Positions 1-7,467 of a DNA stretch of 64,000 nt are shown in pieces. Within the stretch, counting starts at the first letter, position 1. The number at the start of each line of letters is the position of its first letter. The notes beneath the pieces are model-generated. The model was given only the letters and a program-made list of their open reading frames with translations, ran no database searches and was not told where the DNA came from. Made by a program: the position numbers and the translations under genes. Source of the stretch: Zeimonas sp046347945 (GTDB lineage: Bacteria; Pseudomonadota; Gammaproteobacteria; Burkholderiales; Burkholderiaceae_E); assembly GCA_046347945.1 (NCBI GenBank), contig JAXMFB010000013.1:62001-126000 (forward strand). Reading direction: 5' to 3'.

Positions 1-420
1 GTCGATGCCCTCGTTGACGATGTCCGCGAGGCGGTCGGTCAGGTCCAGCGAGATCGACACCTCGCGGTGCGCGTCGAGGAACGCGGGCAGCAGCGGCGCG
101 ACGTGTGCGCGGCCGAAGCCCGCGGGTGCCGTGACGCGCAGGTGGCCGCTCGCCTTCACGCCGCCGAGCGACACCGACGCCTCGGCGTCGTAGAAATCGT
201 TGAGCAGCCGCTGGCAGTCTTCGAGGAACGCGCTGCCCTCGAACGTCAGCGTGATGCGCCGCGTGGTGCGCACCAGCAGCTTCACCCCAAGGCGCTCCTC
301 GAGCGCGTCGATTCGGCGACCGATCACGGCCGGTGCGACGCCCTCGGCCTGGGCCGCGGCCGACAGGCTGCCGCGGGTGGCGACGGCGACGAAGGTCTCG
401 ATCTGCTTGAAGCGGTCCAT
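1..420 (-). CDS. LysR-family transcriptional regulator, partial (C-terminus outside window)
   Basis: This is the first 140 codons of a LysR-type DNA-binding regulator; the gene runs off the left edge. The translation begins MDRFKQIETFVAVATRGSLS and shows the usual winged helix-turn-helix over residues 1-60 (AAAQAEGVAPAVIGRRIDAL, then EERLGVKLLVRTTRR). The start of the effector-binding domain follows (SGHLRVTAPAGFGRAHVAPL). The ATG at 420 gives the standard LysR N-terminus, with the first helix at residues 2-13. It is divergent from the split-barrel gene at 516, so it may control it, as LysR regulators often control a divergent neighbour; that link is inference. The effector is unknown. Confidence 0.9.
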   Translation of the reverse strand, partial: MDRFKQIETFVAVATRGSLSAAAQAEGVAPAVIGRRIDALEERLGVKLLVRTTRRITLTFEGSAFLEDCQRLLNDFYDAEASVSLGGVKASGHLRVTAPAGFGRAHVAPLLPAFLDAHREVSISLDLTDRLADIVNEGID

Positions 421-515
421 GCTCGCTCGGGGTTCCGGGGCGATTATTCCAGAGACGCCACCTTCTCGACGTGCCCCGACGGGCGTAGACTCCGGGGCTT
501 TCCGGACTGCCTGCG

Positions 516-1013
516 ATGCCCGACCCGACGCGCCGTCCGATCGTGCTGGCCCCCGAGGACCTCGCGCTGCTGCAGCGGGGCTGCGGGGTGTCGGTCGCGT
601 CGCGCGACGCCACCTGCCTGCCCGACCTCGTTCGCGGCGTCGGGCAACGCGTCGAGCCCAACGGCGAGATCACCGTCTTCCTGTCCCGCGTCGACGGCGC
701 CGGCGTGCTCGCCAACCTGCGCGAGAACGGCGCGATCGCGGCCGTGTTCAGCCAGCCGTCCACCCACCGGACGGTGCAGATGAAGGCCACCCGCGTGTCG
801 ATCGCCGCGGCGACTGCGGCCGACGTCGAGACCGTCGAGCGTTGCCGCGCGGCGATGAGCGCGGAGCTGCACGCGATCGGCTACGGCCCCGAGTTCGCGC
901 GCGCCCTGCTGGCCTGCGAGCCGGCGGACCTCGTCGCGGTGCGCTTCGCCCCCGAGAGCGCGTTCGACCAGACGCCGGGCCCGAAGGCCGGGGCGCCGAT
1001 CGCGTCCCGCTGA
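516..1013 (+). CDS. Pyridoxamine 5'-phosphate oxidase-like FMN split-barrel protein
   Basis: A 165-residue cytoplasmic protein resembling the pyridoxamine 5'-phosphate oxidase-like split-barrel family, which binds FMN or related cofactors. Residues 30-100 look like the barrel core: a strand GEITVFLSRVDG, then ANLRENGAIAAVFSQPSTHR and VQMKATRVSI, the usual pattern of such proteins. It starts with ATG 95 bases after the divergent LysR gene. A second split-barrel fragment follows 23 bases downstream, so the two may once have formed a unit. The substrate cannot be read from the sequence, and it could equally be a haem- or flavin-binding accessory protein. Confidence 0.75.
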   Translation: MPDPTRRPIVLAPEDLALLQRGCGVSVASRDATCLPDLVRGVGQRVEPNGEITVFLSRVDGAGVLANLRENGAIAAVFSQPSTHRTVQMKATRVSIAAATAADVETVERCRAAMSAELHAIGYGPEFARALLACEPADLVAVRFAPESAFDQTPGPKAGAPIASR

Positions 1014-1036
1014 CGCGCAAGCGCAACGTGCCTGCG

Positions 1037-1273
1037 ATGAAGGTCGCGCTTGACAGCATCCGCGACTGCCTCGAAGGCGCCGCTCCGGGGATCATCGCGA
1101 CCTGCGCCGCCGACGGCACGCCCAACGTCAGCTACCTGTCGCAGGTGCAGTACGTCGACCGCCACCACGTCGCGCTGTCGTTCCAGTTCTTCAACAAGAC
1201 ACGGGCCAACGTGCTCGTCAACCCGCGCGCGCGGCTGATGGTCATCCATCCGGTGAACGGCGCGCGTTCGTAA
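1037..1273 (+). pseudogene. Truncated N-terminal fragment of a split-barrel (PPOX-like) protein
   Basis: A 78-codon frame whose translation (MKVALDSIRDCLEGAAPGII, then ATCAADGTPNVSYLSQVQYV) matches the N-terminal FMN split-barrel segment of much longer multidomain proteins common in Burkholderiales. Similarity runs to about HPVNGA and the frame then stops after two more codons (TAA at 1271). The remaining domains expected in the family are absent from the following 80 bases before the macro-domain gene. I read it as a remnant left by a deletion or a break in the assembly, not a functional short protein. A small single-barrel protein is the alternative. Confidence 0.6.
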
Positions 1274-1352
1274 AACCTGGTTCGCCGATTCTTAAGAAGT
1301 CATTAACGGCGCCGGTTGCGCCGGCGGTCGATGACGACGGACAATCCACGTC

Positions 1353-1859
1353 ATGGCTGCGATACTGCGCGCCGTGCAGGCGGACATCACGACCCTCGAC
1401 GTCGACGCGATCGTCAATGCGGCCAATTCGACGCTGCTCGGCGGCGGCGGCGTGGACGGCGCGATCCACCGGGCGGCCGGCCCCGGACTGCTCGAAGAGT
1501 GCCGCGCGCTGGGCGGTTGCCCGACCGGCGACGCGAAGCTCACCGGTGGCCACCGTCTTCGGGCGAGGCACGTGATTCATACCGTCGGCCCGGTGTGGCG
1601 GGGCGGCACGCACGGGGAACCCGCGCTGCTCGCGTCGTGCTACCGGCGATCGATCGAGGTCGCGGCGGCGGCCGGCGTTCGCACGCTGGCGTTTCCAGCG
1701 ATCAGCACCGGCGTCTACGGCTATCCGCTCGAGGCTGCGGCGGTGATCGCGGTCGCCACGACCCGTGCGGCGGCGGCGCAGCATCCGGTCATCGAGGAGA
1801 TCGTCTTCTGCTGTTTCTCCGCCGGCGATCTCGAGGTCTACCGGCGGTTGCTCGCGTGA
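1353..1859 (+). CDS. Macro-domain protein, probable O-acetyl-ADP-ribose deacetylase
   Basis: A 168-residue single macro domain of the YmdB/MacroD type. Such proteins bind ADP-ribose and hydrolyse O-acetyl-ADP-ribose or remove mono-ADP-ribose from proteins. The signature is clear: VDAIVNAANSTLLGGGGVDG (residues about 20-39) carries the catalytic Asn and the glycine loop, followed by AIHRAAGP, GDAKLTGGHRL and the phosphate-binding loop FPAISTGVYGYP. Length equals a bare macro domain. It starts 80 bases after the truncated split-barrel fragment and is followed after 37 bases by an enoyl-CoA hydratase gene on the same strand, perhaps cotranscribed. No ADP-ribosyltransferase partner is visible nearby. 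Confidence 0.9.
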   Translation: MAAILRAVQADITTLDVDAIVNAANSTLLGGGGVDGAIHRAAGPGLLEECRALGGCPTGDAKLTGGHRLRARHVIHTVGPVWRGGTHGEPALLASCYRRSIEVAAAAGVRTLAFPAISTGVYGYPLEAAAVIAVATTRAAAAQHPVIEEIVFCCFSAGDLEVYRRLLA

Positions 1860-1896
1860 GAGTGCGGCCGTCCCCTTCGAAGCCAGGAGCCCTGCA

Positions 1897-2706
1897 ATGA
1901 GTGCCGAACCGGTCGTCTGGAGCCTCGACGCGCGCGGCGTCGCGACGCTGACGCTGAACCGCCCCGAGGTCAACAACGCCTACGACGCTGCGCTGCTGAA
2001 CGGCGCGATGGCCGCCATGGACGCGCTCGGCGCGCAGCCCGGTCTTCGCGTCGTCGTCGTGGCCGGCGCGGGGCGCCACTTCCAGGCGGGGGCCGACCTC
2101 GCCTGGCTGCAGGCGGTGGCGCAGCGGTCGCCCGAAGACAACGTCGACGCGTCGCGGCTCACCGCGCAGGTCGTGCACCGGCTGAACACCCTGCCGGTGC
2201 CCACCGTCGCGCTCGTGCAGGGCGCGTGCTTCGGCGGCGGCACCGGCCTCGTCGCCGCCTGCGACGTGGCGATCGCGGCCGACAACGCGCAGTTCTCGAT
2301 CGCCGAGACGCGCTGGGGCCTGATGGCCGGGATCATCGTTCCGCAACTCGCCGACGCGATCGGCGCGCGCCAGCTGCGGCGCTACGCACTGACCGGCGAG
2401 CGCTTCGACGCGCAGGAGGCGCGCCGGATCGGCCTGGTTCACGAGGTCGTGCCGCTGGCGTCGCTGCGATCGGCGGGCGCGCGGGTCGTCGACCACCTGC
2501 TGCAGAACGCCCCGCAGGCCAACGCCCAGACCAAGGCGCTGGCGATCGAGTACGCGTGGGGCGACGTATCCGCGCAGGCATTCGGCCGGCTCGTTGACCA
2601 GCATGCGCAGAAGCGACAGTCGCCCGAGGCGGCCGAGGGTTTCGCGTCGTTTCGCGAGAAGCGGCCGGCGAGCTGGTACCCGGGCCCCGAGCCCGAAGAG
2701 ACCTGA
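1897..2706 (+). CDS. Enoyl-CoA hydratase/isomerase family protein (methylglutaconyl-CoA hydratase-like)
   Basis: A 269-residue crotonase-fold enzyme acting on acyl-CoA thioesters. The oxyanion-hole segments are HFQAGADLAWL (about residue 59) and GACFGGGTGLVAACD (about 109). The second catalytic Glu is present in AETRWGLMAG, but the position of the first catalytic Glu (GGGxEL in classical hydratases) is Gly. That substitution is common in methylglutaconyl-CoA hydratase-like members of leucine degradation, so I favour that subgroup; the substrate is inference. The ATG at 1897 is preceded by AGGAG-like bases (CCAGGAGCC). No leucine-degradation partners are adjacent. Confidence 0.85.
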   Translation: MSAEPVVWSLDARGVATLTLNRPEVNNAYDAALLNGAMAAMDALGAQPGLRVVVVAGAGRHFQAGADLAWLQAVAQRSPEDNVDASRLTAQVVHRLNTLPVPTVALVQGACFGGGTGLVAACDVAIAADNAQFSIAETRWGLMAGIIVPQLADAIGARQLRRYALTGERFDAQEARRIGLVHEVVPLASLRSAGARVVDHLLQNAPQANAQTKALAIEYAWGDVSAQAFGRLVDQHAQKRQSPEAAEGFASFREKRPASWYPGPEPEET

Positions 2707-2765
2707 CCGATGACCGCAGGACCCGCCGACGCGCGATCCGGCCAGCCCTCGAGGCAGGGGCTGCG

Positions 2766-3371
2766 ATGAACGCCCCGGCGCCCAACGCGAGCATCCGGTT
2801 CTTCGACGAGCAGTTCCGGCGGCAGATCCGCGAGCACGAGTTCCGGCTCAACCCGTTCGAGCTGTCCGCGCTGCAGCACCTGCGCGGGCGGGTTCTCGAT
2901 CTCGGCTGCGGGGTCGGCAACCTGTCGGTCGAGGCGGCGCGGCGCGGATGTTCGGTCGTCGCGCTCGACGCCTGCGACGTCGCGATCGACTCGCTGCGCG
3001 AACGGGCGCGCGCCGAAGGTCTCGATATCGAGGCGCGCGCGGTCGACCTGCGGCGCAGCGGGATCACCGGCGACTTCGACGCGATCGCCTGCATCGGGCT
3101 GCTGATGTTCTTCGACTGCGCGAGCGCGGCGCGCGTGCTGGCGAACCTGCAGGATCGCGTTCGCCCCGGCGGCGTCGCGATCGTCAACGTGCTGGTCGAG
3201 GGGACGACCTACCTCGACATGTTCGAGCCCACCGGCCACTGCCTGTTCGGTCGCACCGAGCTCGACGCGCGTTTCGCCGGCTGGCGGATCGTCGACTCGC
3301 GGATCGACGAGTTCGCCGCGCCGGGCAACCGGGTCAAGGTCTTCTCGACGGTCGTCGCCGTGAAGCCTTGA
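2766..3371 (+). CDS. Class I SAM-dependent methyltransferase
   Basis: A 201-residue methyltransferase of the Rossmann class I fold. Motif I, LDLGCGVGNLSVEAARRG, at about residues 44-61 binds S-adenosylmethionine. The acidic residue after strand 2 is in VVALDACDVAIDSL, and motif IV is FDAIACIGLLMFFDC. The layout resembles TehB-like small-molecule methyltransferases. Nothing in the sequence or neighbourhood names the substrate. It begins 59 bases after the enoyl-CoA hydratase on the same strand and ends 46 bases before yqhA. Confidence 0.85.
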   Translation: MNAPAPNASIRFFDEQFRRQIREHEFRLNPFELSALQHLRGRVLDLGCGVGNLSVEAARRGCSVVALDACDVAIDSLRERARAEGLDIEARAVDLRRSGITGDFDAIACIGLLMFFDCASAARVLANLQDRVRPGGVAIVNVLVEGTTYLDMFEPTGHCLFGRTELDARFAGWRIVDSRIDEFAAPGNRVKVFSTVVAVKP

Positions 3372-3417
3372 CCCCGCCGTTCTGCGTTACGCTTGCGGGT
3401 CTGCAACGGGGGTGGCG

Positions 3418-3930
3418 ATGGGGAAATTCGAGTCGGCGATGGAATCGGTGCTGTTCCGCAGCCGCTGGCTGCTGGCGCCGTTCTTCTTCGGCCTGATCGT
3501 CGCGATCATTGCGCTGCTGGTCAAGTTCGGCAAGGAGCTGCTGTCGCTGGTCACGGGCCTGCTCGGGATGAACGGCAGCGAACTGATCGTCTCGATCCTG
3601 ACCCTCGTCGACTCGGCGCTGATCGCGAGCCTGCTGCTGATCATCGCGTTCAGCGGCTACGAGAACTTCGTCTCGCGGATCGGGGTCGGCGAACACGAGG
3701 ACCGACCGGCGTGGATGGGCAAGGTCGGCTTCGCCGACCTGAAGATCAAGGTGATGGGGGCGATCGTCGCGATCTCGGCGGTCGAGTTGCTGAAGGGATT
3801 CATCAACGTCGAGGAATTCACCAACCAGGAACTCGCCTGGAAGGTCGGCATCCACATCACCTTCGTCGTCTCCGGGGTGATCTTCGCGATCACCGACCGG
3901 ATCGCCGAGGGCAAGGACGGCGGGCACTAG
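3418..3930 (+). CDS. yqhA: YqhA family (UPF0114) inner-membrane protein
   Basis: A 170-residue integral membrane protein of the YqhA/UPF0114 family, function unknown. It opens with MGKFESAMESVLFRSRWLLA and has hydrophobic segments at about residues 16-36, 50-80, 110-130 and 140-160. The family hallmark FSGYENFVS follows the second segment, and the ending ITDRIAEG is typical. I chose ATG 3418 over the in-frame GTG at 3412 because a run of five G lies just upstream of the ATG and family members start at this point. It converges on the prk gene. Confidence 0.85.
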   Translation: MGKFESAMESVLFRSRWLLAPFFFGLIVAIIALLVKFGKELLSLVTGLLGMNGSELIVSILTLVDSALIASLLLIIAFSGYENFVSRIGVGEHEDRPAWMGKVGFADLKIKVMGAIVAISAVELLKGFINVEEFTNQELAWKVGIHITFVVSGVIFAITDRIAEGKDGGH

Positions 3931-3946
3931 CCCACCGGCGGCGTGT

Positions 3947-3964
3947 CCCCGCGAACACGCGGGG
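3947..3964. terminator. Hairpin between convergent yqhA and prk
   Basis: CCCCGCG, loop AACA, CGCGGGG: a perfect 7-bp GC-only stem in the 43-bp gap between two converging genes. There is no T-run on either side, so it is a plausible bidirectional stop but not a textbook intrinsic terminator. Confidence 0.45.
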
Positions 3965-3973
3965 CGGACGGCC

Positions 3974-4849
3974 TCAGGCGAGCTGGGCGCGCCGGATCTC
4001 CATCAGCCGCAGGATCATCGGCGTCAGGATCAGCTGCATCGCCAGGTCCATCTTGCCGCCCGGCACCACGATGGTGTTGGCGCGCGACATGAACGACTCG
4101 CCGATCATCGACAGCAGATAGGGAAAGTCGATCCCGCGCGGGTTCCTGAAGCGGATCACCGTCATGCTCTCGCCCGCGGTCGGGATGTCGCGCGCGATGA
4201 ACGGATTCGACGTGTCGACCACCGGCACGCGCTGGAAGTTGATGTCGGTCTCGCCGAACTGCGGGCAGACGTAGTGGATGTAGTCGTGCATGCGGCGCAG
4301 GATCGTGTCGGCAACCGCCTCCTTCGAGTAGCCGCGTTCGCGCGTGTCGCGATGGATCTTCTGGATCCACTCGAGGTTGATGATCGGCACGACGCCGATC
4401 TTCAGGTCGACGTGGCGCGCGAGGTCGACCTCGCCGGTCTTCACGCAGCCGTGCAGGCCCTCGTAGAACAGCAGGTCGGTGTCGACGGGCGTGTCGTACC
4501 ACGGCGTGAAGGTACCCGGCTCCTGCTTCCACGGGGCGGCCTCGGCGTCGTTGTGCAGGTACAGCCGCGCGCGGCAGCGGCCCTCCTTCGCGTACGCGCG
4601 GAACTGCTTCTCGAGCTCGGCCCACTCGTTGGCCTCGGGACCGAAGTGGCTCATCGGCCGGCCCTCGCGGTCGGCCGTCGCGATCACTTCCTTCATCGCC
4701 TTGCGCTCGTAGCGGTGGAAGGCGTCGCCCTCGATTGTCGCGGCGGTGATGCCTTCGCGGCGGAAGATCGTGTCGAACGTGCGCTTGACCGTGCTCGTGC
4801 CGGCGCCGCTCGAGCCCGTGACGGCGATGATGGGGTGCTTTCTGGACAT
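3974..4849 (-). CDS. cbbP: Phosphoribulokinase (Calvin cycle)
   Basis: Makes ribulose 1,5-bisphosphate from ribulose 5-phosphate and ATP in the cytoplasm, supplying RuBisCO. The 291-residue length and sequence fit the proteobacterial class I enzyme. Walker A GSSGAGTS lies at residues 12-19, followed by the ATIEGDAFHRY substrate loop and LLFYEGLHG with the Walker B region. It is the last gene of the cbb operon, 25 bases after fbp, and faces yqhA. No transketolase, aldolase or glyceraldehyde dehydrogenase genes follow here, so the rest of the cycle must be encoded elsewhere. Confidence 0.95.
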   Translation of the reverse strand: MSRKHPIIAVTGSSGAGTSTVKRTFDTIFRREGITAATIEGDAFHRYERKAMKEVIATADREGRPMSHFGPEANEWAELEKQFRAYAKEGRCRARLYLHNDAEAAPWKQEPGTFTPWYDTPVDTDLLFYEGLHGCVKTGEVDLARHVDLKIGVVPIINLEWIQKIHRDTRERGYSKEAVADTILRRMHDYIHYVCPQFGETDINFQRVPVVDTSNPFIARDIPTAGESMTVIRFRNPRGIDFPYLLSMIGESFMSRANTIVVPGGKMDLAMQLILTPMILRLMEIRRAQLA

Positions 4850-4874
4850 GTCGGTGCGACCAGGCGGGGATGGA

Positions 4875-5912
4875 TCAGGCGCGCACGAACAGCGAGCGCG
4901 AGCCGAACAGCTGCCAGGACACGTTCTCGTTCGGATCTTCGTGGTAGCGTACGATCAGTTCGACTTCCTGCAGCGAGCCGACGATCATCGGCACCCGCTG
5001 GTGAAGCGTGTCGGGCACGACGTCGAGCAGGTGGCGGGTGCCGGTGACCGCGCCCGCGCCGGCCTGCTCCATCAGGAACGCCACCGGCGCCGCTTCGTAC
5101 ATCAGCCGCAGCCGGCCGGGCTTGTACGGCGTCTTCGTGTCGCGCGGATAGAGGAACACGCCGCCGCGGCCCAGGATGCGGTGCACTTCGGCGACCAGGC
5201 TCGCCACCCAGCGCATGTTGAAGTCCTTGCTGCGCGGACCGGTCTCGCCGGCCAGGCATTCCGACACGTAGCGCTGCACCGGCTTCTCCCAGAAGCGCTG
5301 GTTCGACGCATTGATCGCGAACTCGCGCGTCTGCTCGGGCACGCGAATGGCGTCGCGCGTGAGCCGCCAGCGGCCGTCGCGGCGGTCGAGCGTGAACGCG
5401 GCGACGCCGCTGCCGCAGCTGAGCACCAGCACGCAAGCCGGGCCGTAGATCGCGTAGCCCGCCGCCACCTGGCGGCGGCCCGGCTGCAGGAAGCCGGCCG
5501 CGCCGGGCGGGGTGCCGCGGAACGGGTGCGGCAGGATCGAGAAGATCGTGCCGACCGAGATGTTGGCGTCGATGTTCGACGACCCGTCGAGCGGATCGAA
5601 GACCACCAGGTACTCGCCCGTCTCGGCGTGCTCCTCGGAGATCGACGGCTCGTCGTGCTCCTCGCTGGCCCAGCCGGCGACGTGGCGGCAGCCGGCCAGC
5701 GCGCCGGCGATGCACTCGTCGGCGAACAGGTCGAGCTTGGTCTGCATCTCGCCGTGGCTGTTCGCGTGCTCGGTGTAGCCCTCGAGCCCGGCGAGCTGGC
5801 CGAGGGCGGCCGACTCGGCGATGCGCGCGCACGAGCGCGCCAGCGTCTCGATGGTGGCGGCCAGTGCCGGCGCCTGGGGCGCCAGCCAGTCGTGCAGGTC
5901 GATCGGTGTCAT
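4875..5912 (-). CDS. cbbF: Fructose-1,6-bisphosphatase class I
   Basis: Hydrolyses fructose 1,6-bisphosphate (and in autotrophs often sedoheptulose 1,7-bisphosphate) in the regenerative phase of the Calvin cycle. The 345-residue protein carries the metal-binding signature FDPLDGSSN at residues 105-113 and the substrate loop YPRDTKTPYKPGRLRLMYEA near residue 260. Its ATG at 5912 overlaps the cbbX stop by four bases (ATGA), implying translational coupling. This fixes the start: open frame continues upstream into cbbX but contains no family residues. Confidence 0.95.
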   Translation of the reverse strand: MTPIDLHDWLAPQAPALAATIETLARSCARIAESAALGQLAGLEGYTEHANSHGEMQTKLDLFADECIAGALAGCRHVAGWASEEHDEPSISEEHAETGEYLVVFDPLDGSSNIDANISVGTIFSILPHPFRGTPPGAAGFLQPGRRQVAAGYAIYGPACVLVLSCGSGVAAFTLDRRDGRWRLTRDAIRVPEQTREFAINASNQRFWEKPVQRYVSECLAGETGPRSKDFNMRWVASLVAEVHRILGRGGVFLYPRDTKTPYKPGRLRLMYEAAPVAFLMEQAGAGAVTGTRHLLDVVPDTLHQRVPMIVGSLQEVELIVRYHEDPNENVSWQLFGSRSLFVRA

Positions 5913-6961
5913 CGGACTCCCCCGGCGGACGAGCGGGCTCTCTCGCCGGACCCCGCATCGGCAGTGATGGGTGCCGCAGGCGCGGCGAACACGCGGCTGG
6001 CGCGGATGTCGGCCTCGGCGATCGTGCAGAGGTCGTCCAGCGACAGCTCGCGGTGGCGGTCGGCGAACAGGCGGCTGGCCTGGCGTAGCCGCGCGCGGTC
6101 CAGCGCGTTGCGCACGCTGCGCGCGTTGGCGAAGTGCGGCTGGGCGACGCGGCGCGCGAGGTACTGCGCGAACGCCTCGCGCGCGCCCTCGCCGAAGCGG
6201 TAGTTCTGCTGCGCCAGCATGCGCTCGGCGATCGCCAGCAGCTCGCCCTCGGTGTAGTCGGGGAAGTCGAGGTGATGCGCGATCCGCGAGCTCATGCCGG
6301 GATTGCTGCGGAAGAAAGTGTCCATGCGATCGGCGTAGCCGGCCAGGATCACGACCAGGTCGTCGCGCTGGTTCTCCATCACCTGCAGCAGGATCTCGAT
6401 CGCCTCCTGGCCGTAGTCGCGCTCGTTCTCGGGCCGGTACAGGTAGTAGGCCTCGTCGATGAACAGCACGCCGCCCATCGCCTTCCTGAGCACTTCGCGC
6501 GTCTTCGGAGCGGTGTGGCCGATGTACTGCCCGACCAGATCGTCGCGGGTCACGGCCACCAGGTGGCCTTTGCGCACGTAGCCGAGCCGGTGCAGGATCT
6601 GCGCCATGCGCATCGCCACCGTCGTCTTGCCGGTGCCGGGGTTGCCGGTGAAGCTCATGTGCAGCGACGGCGACTGCGCGGCCAGCCCGAGGTTCAGGCG
6701 CAGCTTGTCGATGACCAGCAGCGCTGCGATGTCGCGGATGCGCTGTTTCACCGGCGCCAGCCCTACCAGGTCGCGGTCGAGCTCGTCGAGCACCGCCTCG
6801 ACCTGGCTGCTCGCCAGCACTTCGGCCACCGTGCGCGGCACCGGGGCGGCGTCGGCCGCCGGGACCTGGGCCGAGGCGTCGCCGGGCGTCGCCTGCGAAG
6901 CCGCCGTCGGCTCGGCCGATGCGGGCGTGGCGCCGGGAATCCGGTAGAGCGGGGCGCTCAT
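5909..6961 (-). CDS. cbbX: CbbX, AAA+ red-type RuBisCO activase
   Basis: Hexameric AAA+ motor that pulls on the large-subunit C-terminus of inhibited red-type RuBisCO and is itself activated by ribulose bisphosphate. Walker A is GNPGTGKTT (residues 106-114), Walker B is GVLFIDEAYYL, and the ring pore-loop region QYIGHTAPKT is present. The 350 residues exceed the roughly 310 usual for CbbX because of an Ala/Pro-rich N-terminal tail of about 45 residues before TVAEVLASSQVEAVLDELDR. The ATG at 6961 is the only plausible start in the cbbS-cbbX gap. Presence of CbbX agrees with the form IC RuBisCO upstream. Confidence 0.95.
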   Translation of the reverse strand: MSAPLYRIPGATPASAEPTAASQATPGDASAQVPAADAAPVPRTVAEVLASSQVEAVLDELDRDLVGLAPVKQRIRDIAALLVIDKLRLNLGLAAQSPSLHMSFTGNPGTGKTTVAMRMAQILHRLGYVRKGHLVAVTRDDLVGQYIGHTAPKTREVLRKAMGGVLFIDEAYYLYRPENERDYGQEAIEILLQVMENQRDDLVVILAGYADRMDTFFRSNPGMSSRIAHHLDFPDYTEGELLAIAERMLAQQNYRFGEGAREAFAQYLARRVAQPHFANARSVRNALDRARLRQASRLFADRHRELSLDDLCTIAEADIRASRVFAAPAAPITADAGSGERARSSAGGVR

Positions 6962-7002
6962 GGTCGGCTCGATCGCTGGCGGCCGGGTGGGTCGCGCGGC
7001 GC

Positions 7003-7437
7003 TCAGTAGCGCTCGTTCTCGGGCCGGTCGGTCGCGTACGCGCGCAGCGCATTGTGCTGCATGCGCCCGGCGATCTCGATGCGATCGAGCGCGAAGCCGG
7101 GTTCGCTCTTCGGGCGGTTCACGATGAAGCTCATCGCGATCGACTCGACGCCCGCGGTCGAGTCGAACGCCAGCATCCGGATGTAGTGGTTCGGAAAGGC
7201 CTTGCGGCAGCCTGCCAGTTCCATCATCACGCCCGCGGCGTCCTTCAGGTCGAACATCGGCTGGCCGTACATGTCCCAGTAGGTATTGCGCGGGTGCGGG
7301 TCGTCGGTGTACTCGACGCTCCACGCGTAACCCTTGTTCAGCCCGTACTCGATCTGCATCGCGATTTCCGCGTCGGTGAGGTCGGGCAGGAAGCTGAACT
7401 GCCCCTGCGTCAGGCGGCCGGTGGGGTTGGTCATCAT
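7003..7437 (-). CDS. cbbS: RuBisCO small subunit, form IC
   Basis: The 144-residue small subunit that completes the L8S8 RuBisCO. It starts with RLTQGQFSFLPDLTDAEI, has the conserved NTYWDMYGQPMFDL segment near residues 52-65, and carries the C-terminal extension typical of red-type small subunits (after about residue 110, ending DRPENERY), which forms a beta-hairpin barrel in the holoenzyme. Two consecutive ATGs (7437 and 7434) are possible; GGAG lies nine bases before the first. It sits 30 bases after cbbL and 41 before cbbX, so the three are surely cotranscribed. Confidence 0.95.
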   Translation of the reverse strand: MMTNPTGRLTQGQFSFLPDLTDAEIAMQIEYGLNKGYAWSVEYTDDPHPRNTYWDMYGQPMFDLKDAAGVMMELAGCRKAFPNHYIRMLAFDSTAGVESIAMSFIVNRPKSEPGFALDRIEIAGRMQHNALRAYATDRPENERY

Positions 7438-7467
7438 GGTTCGGTGCTCCGGGGTGTCGTCGGTGCG

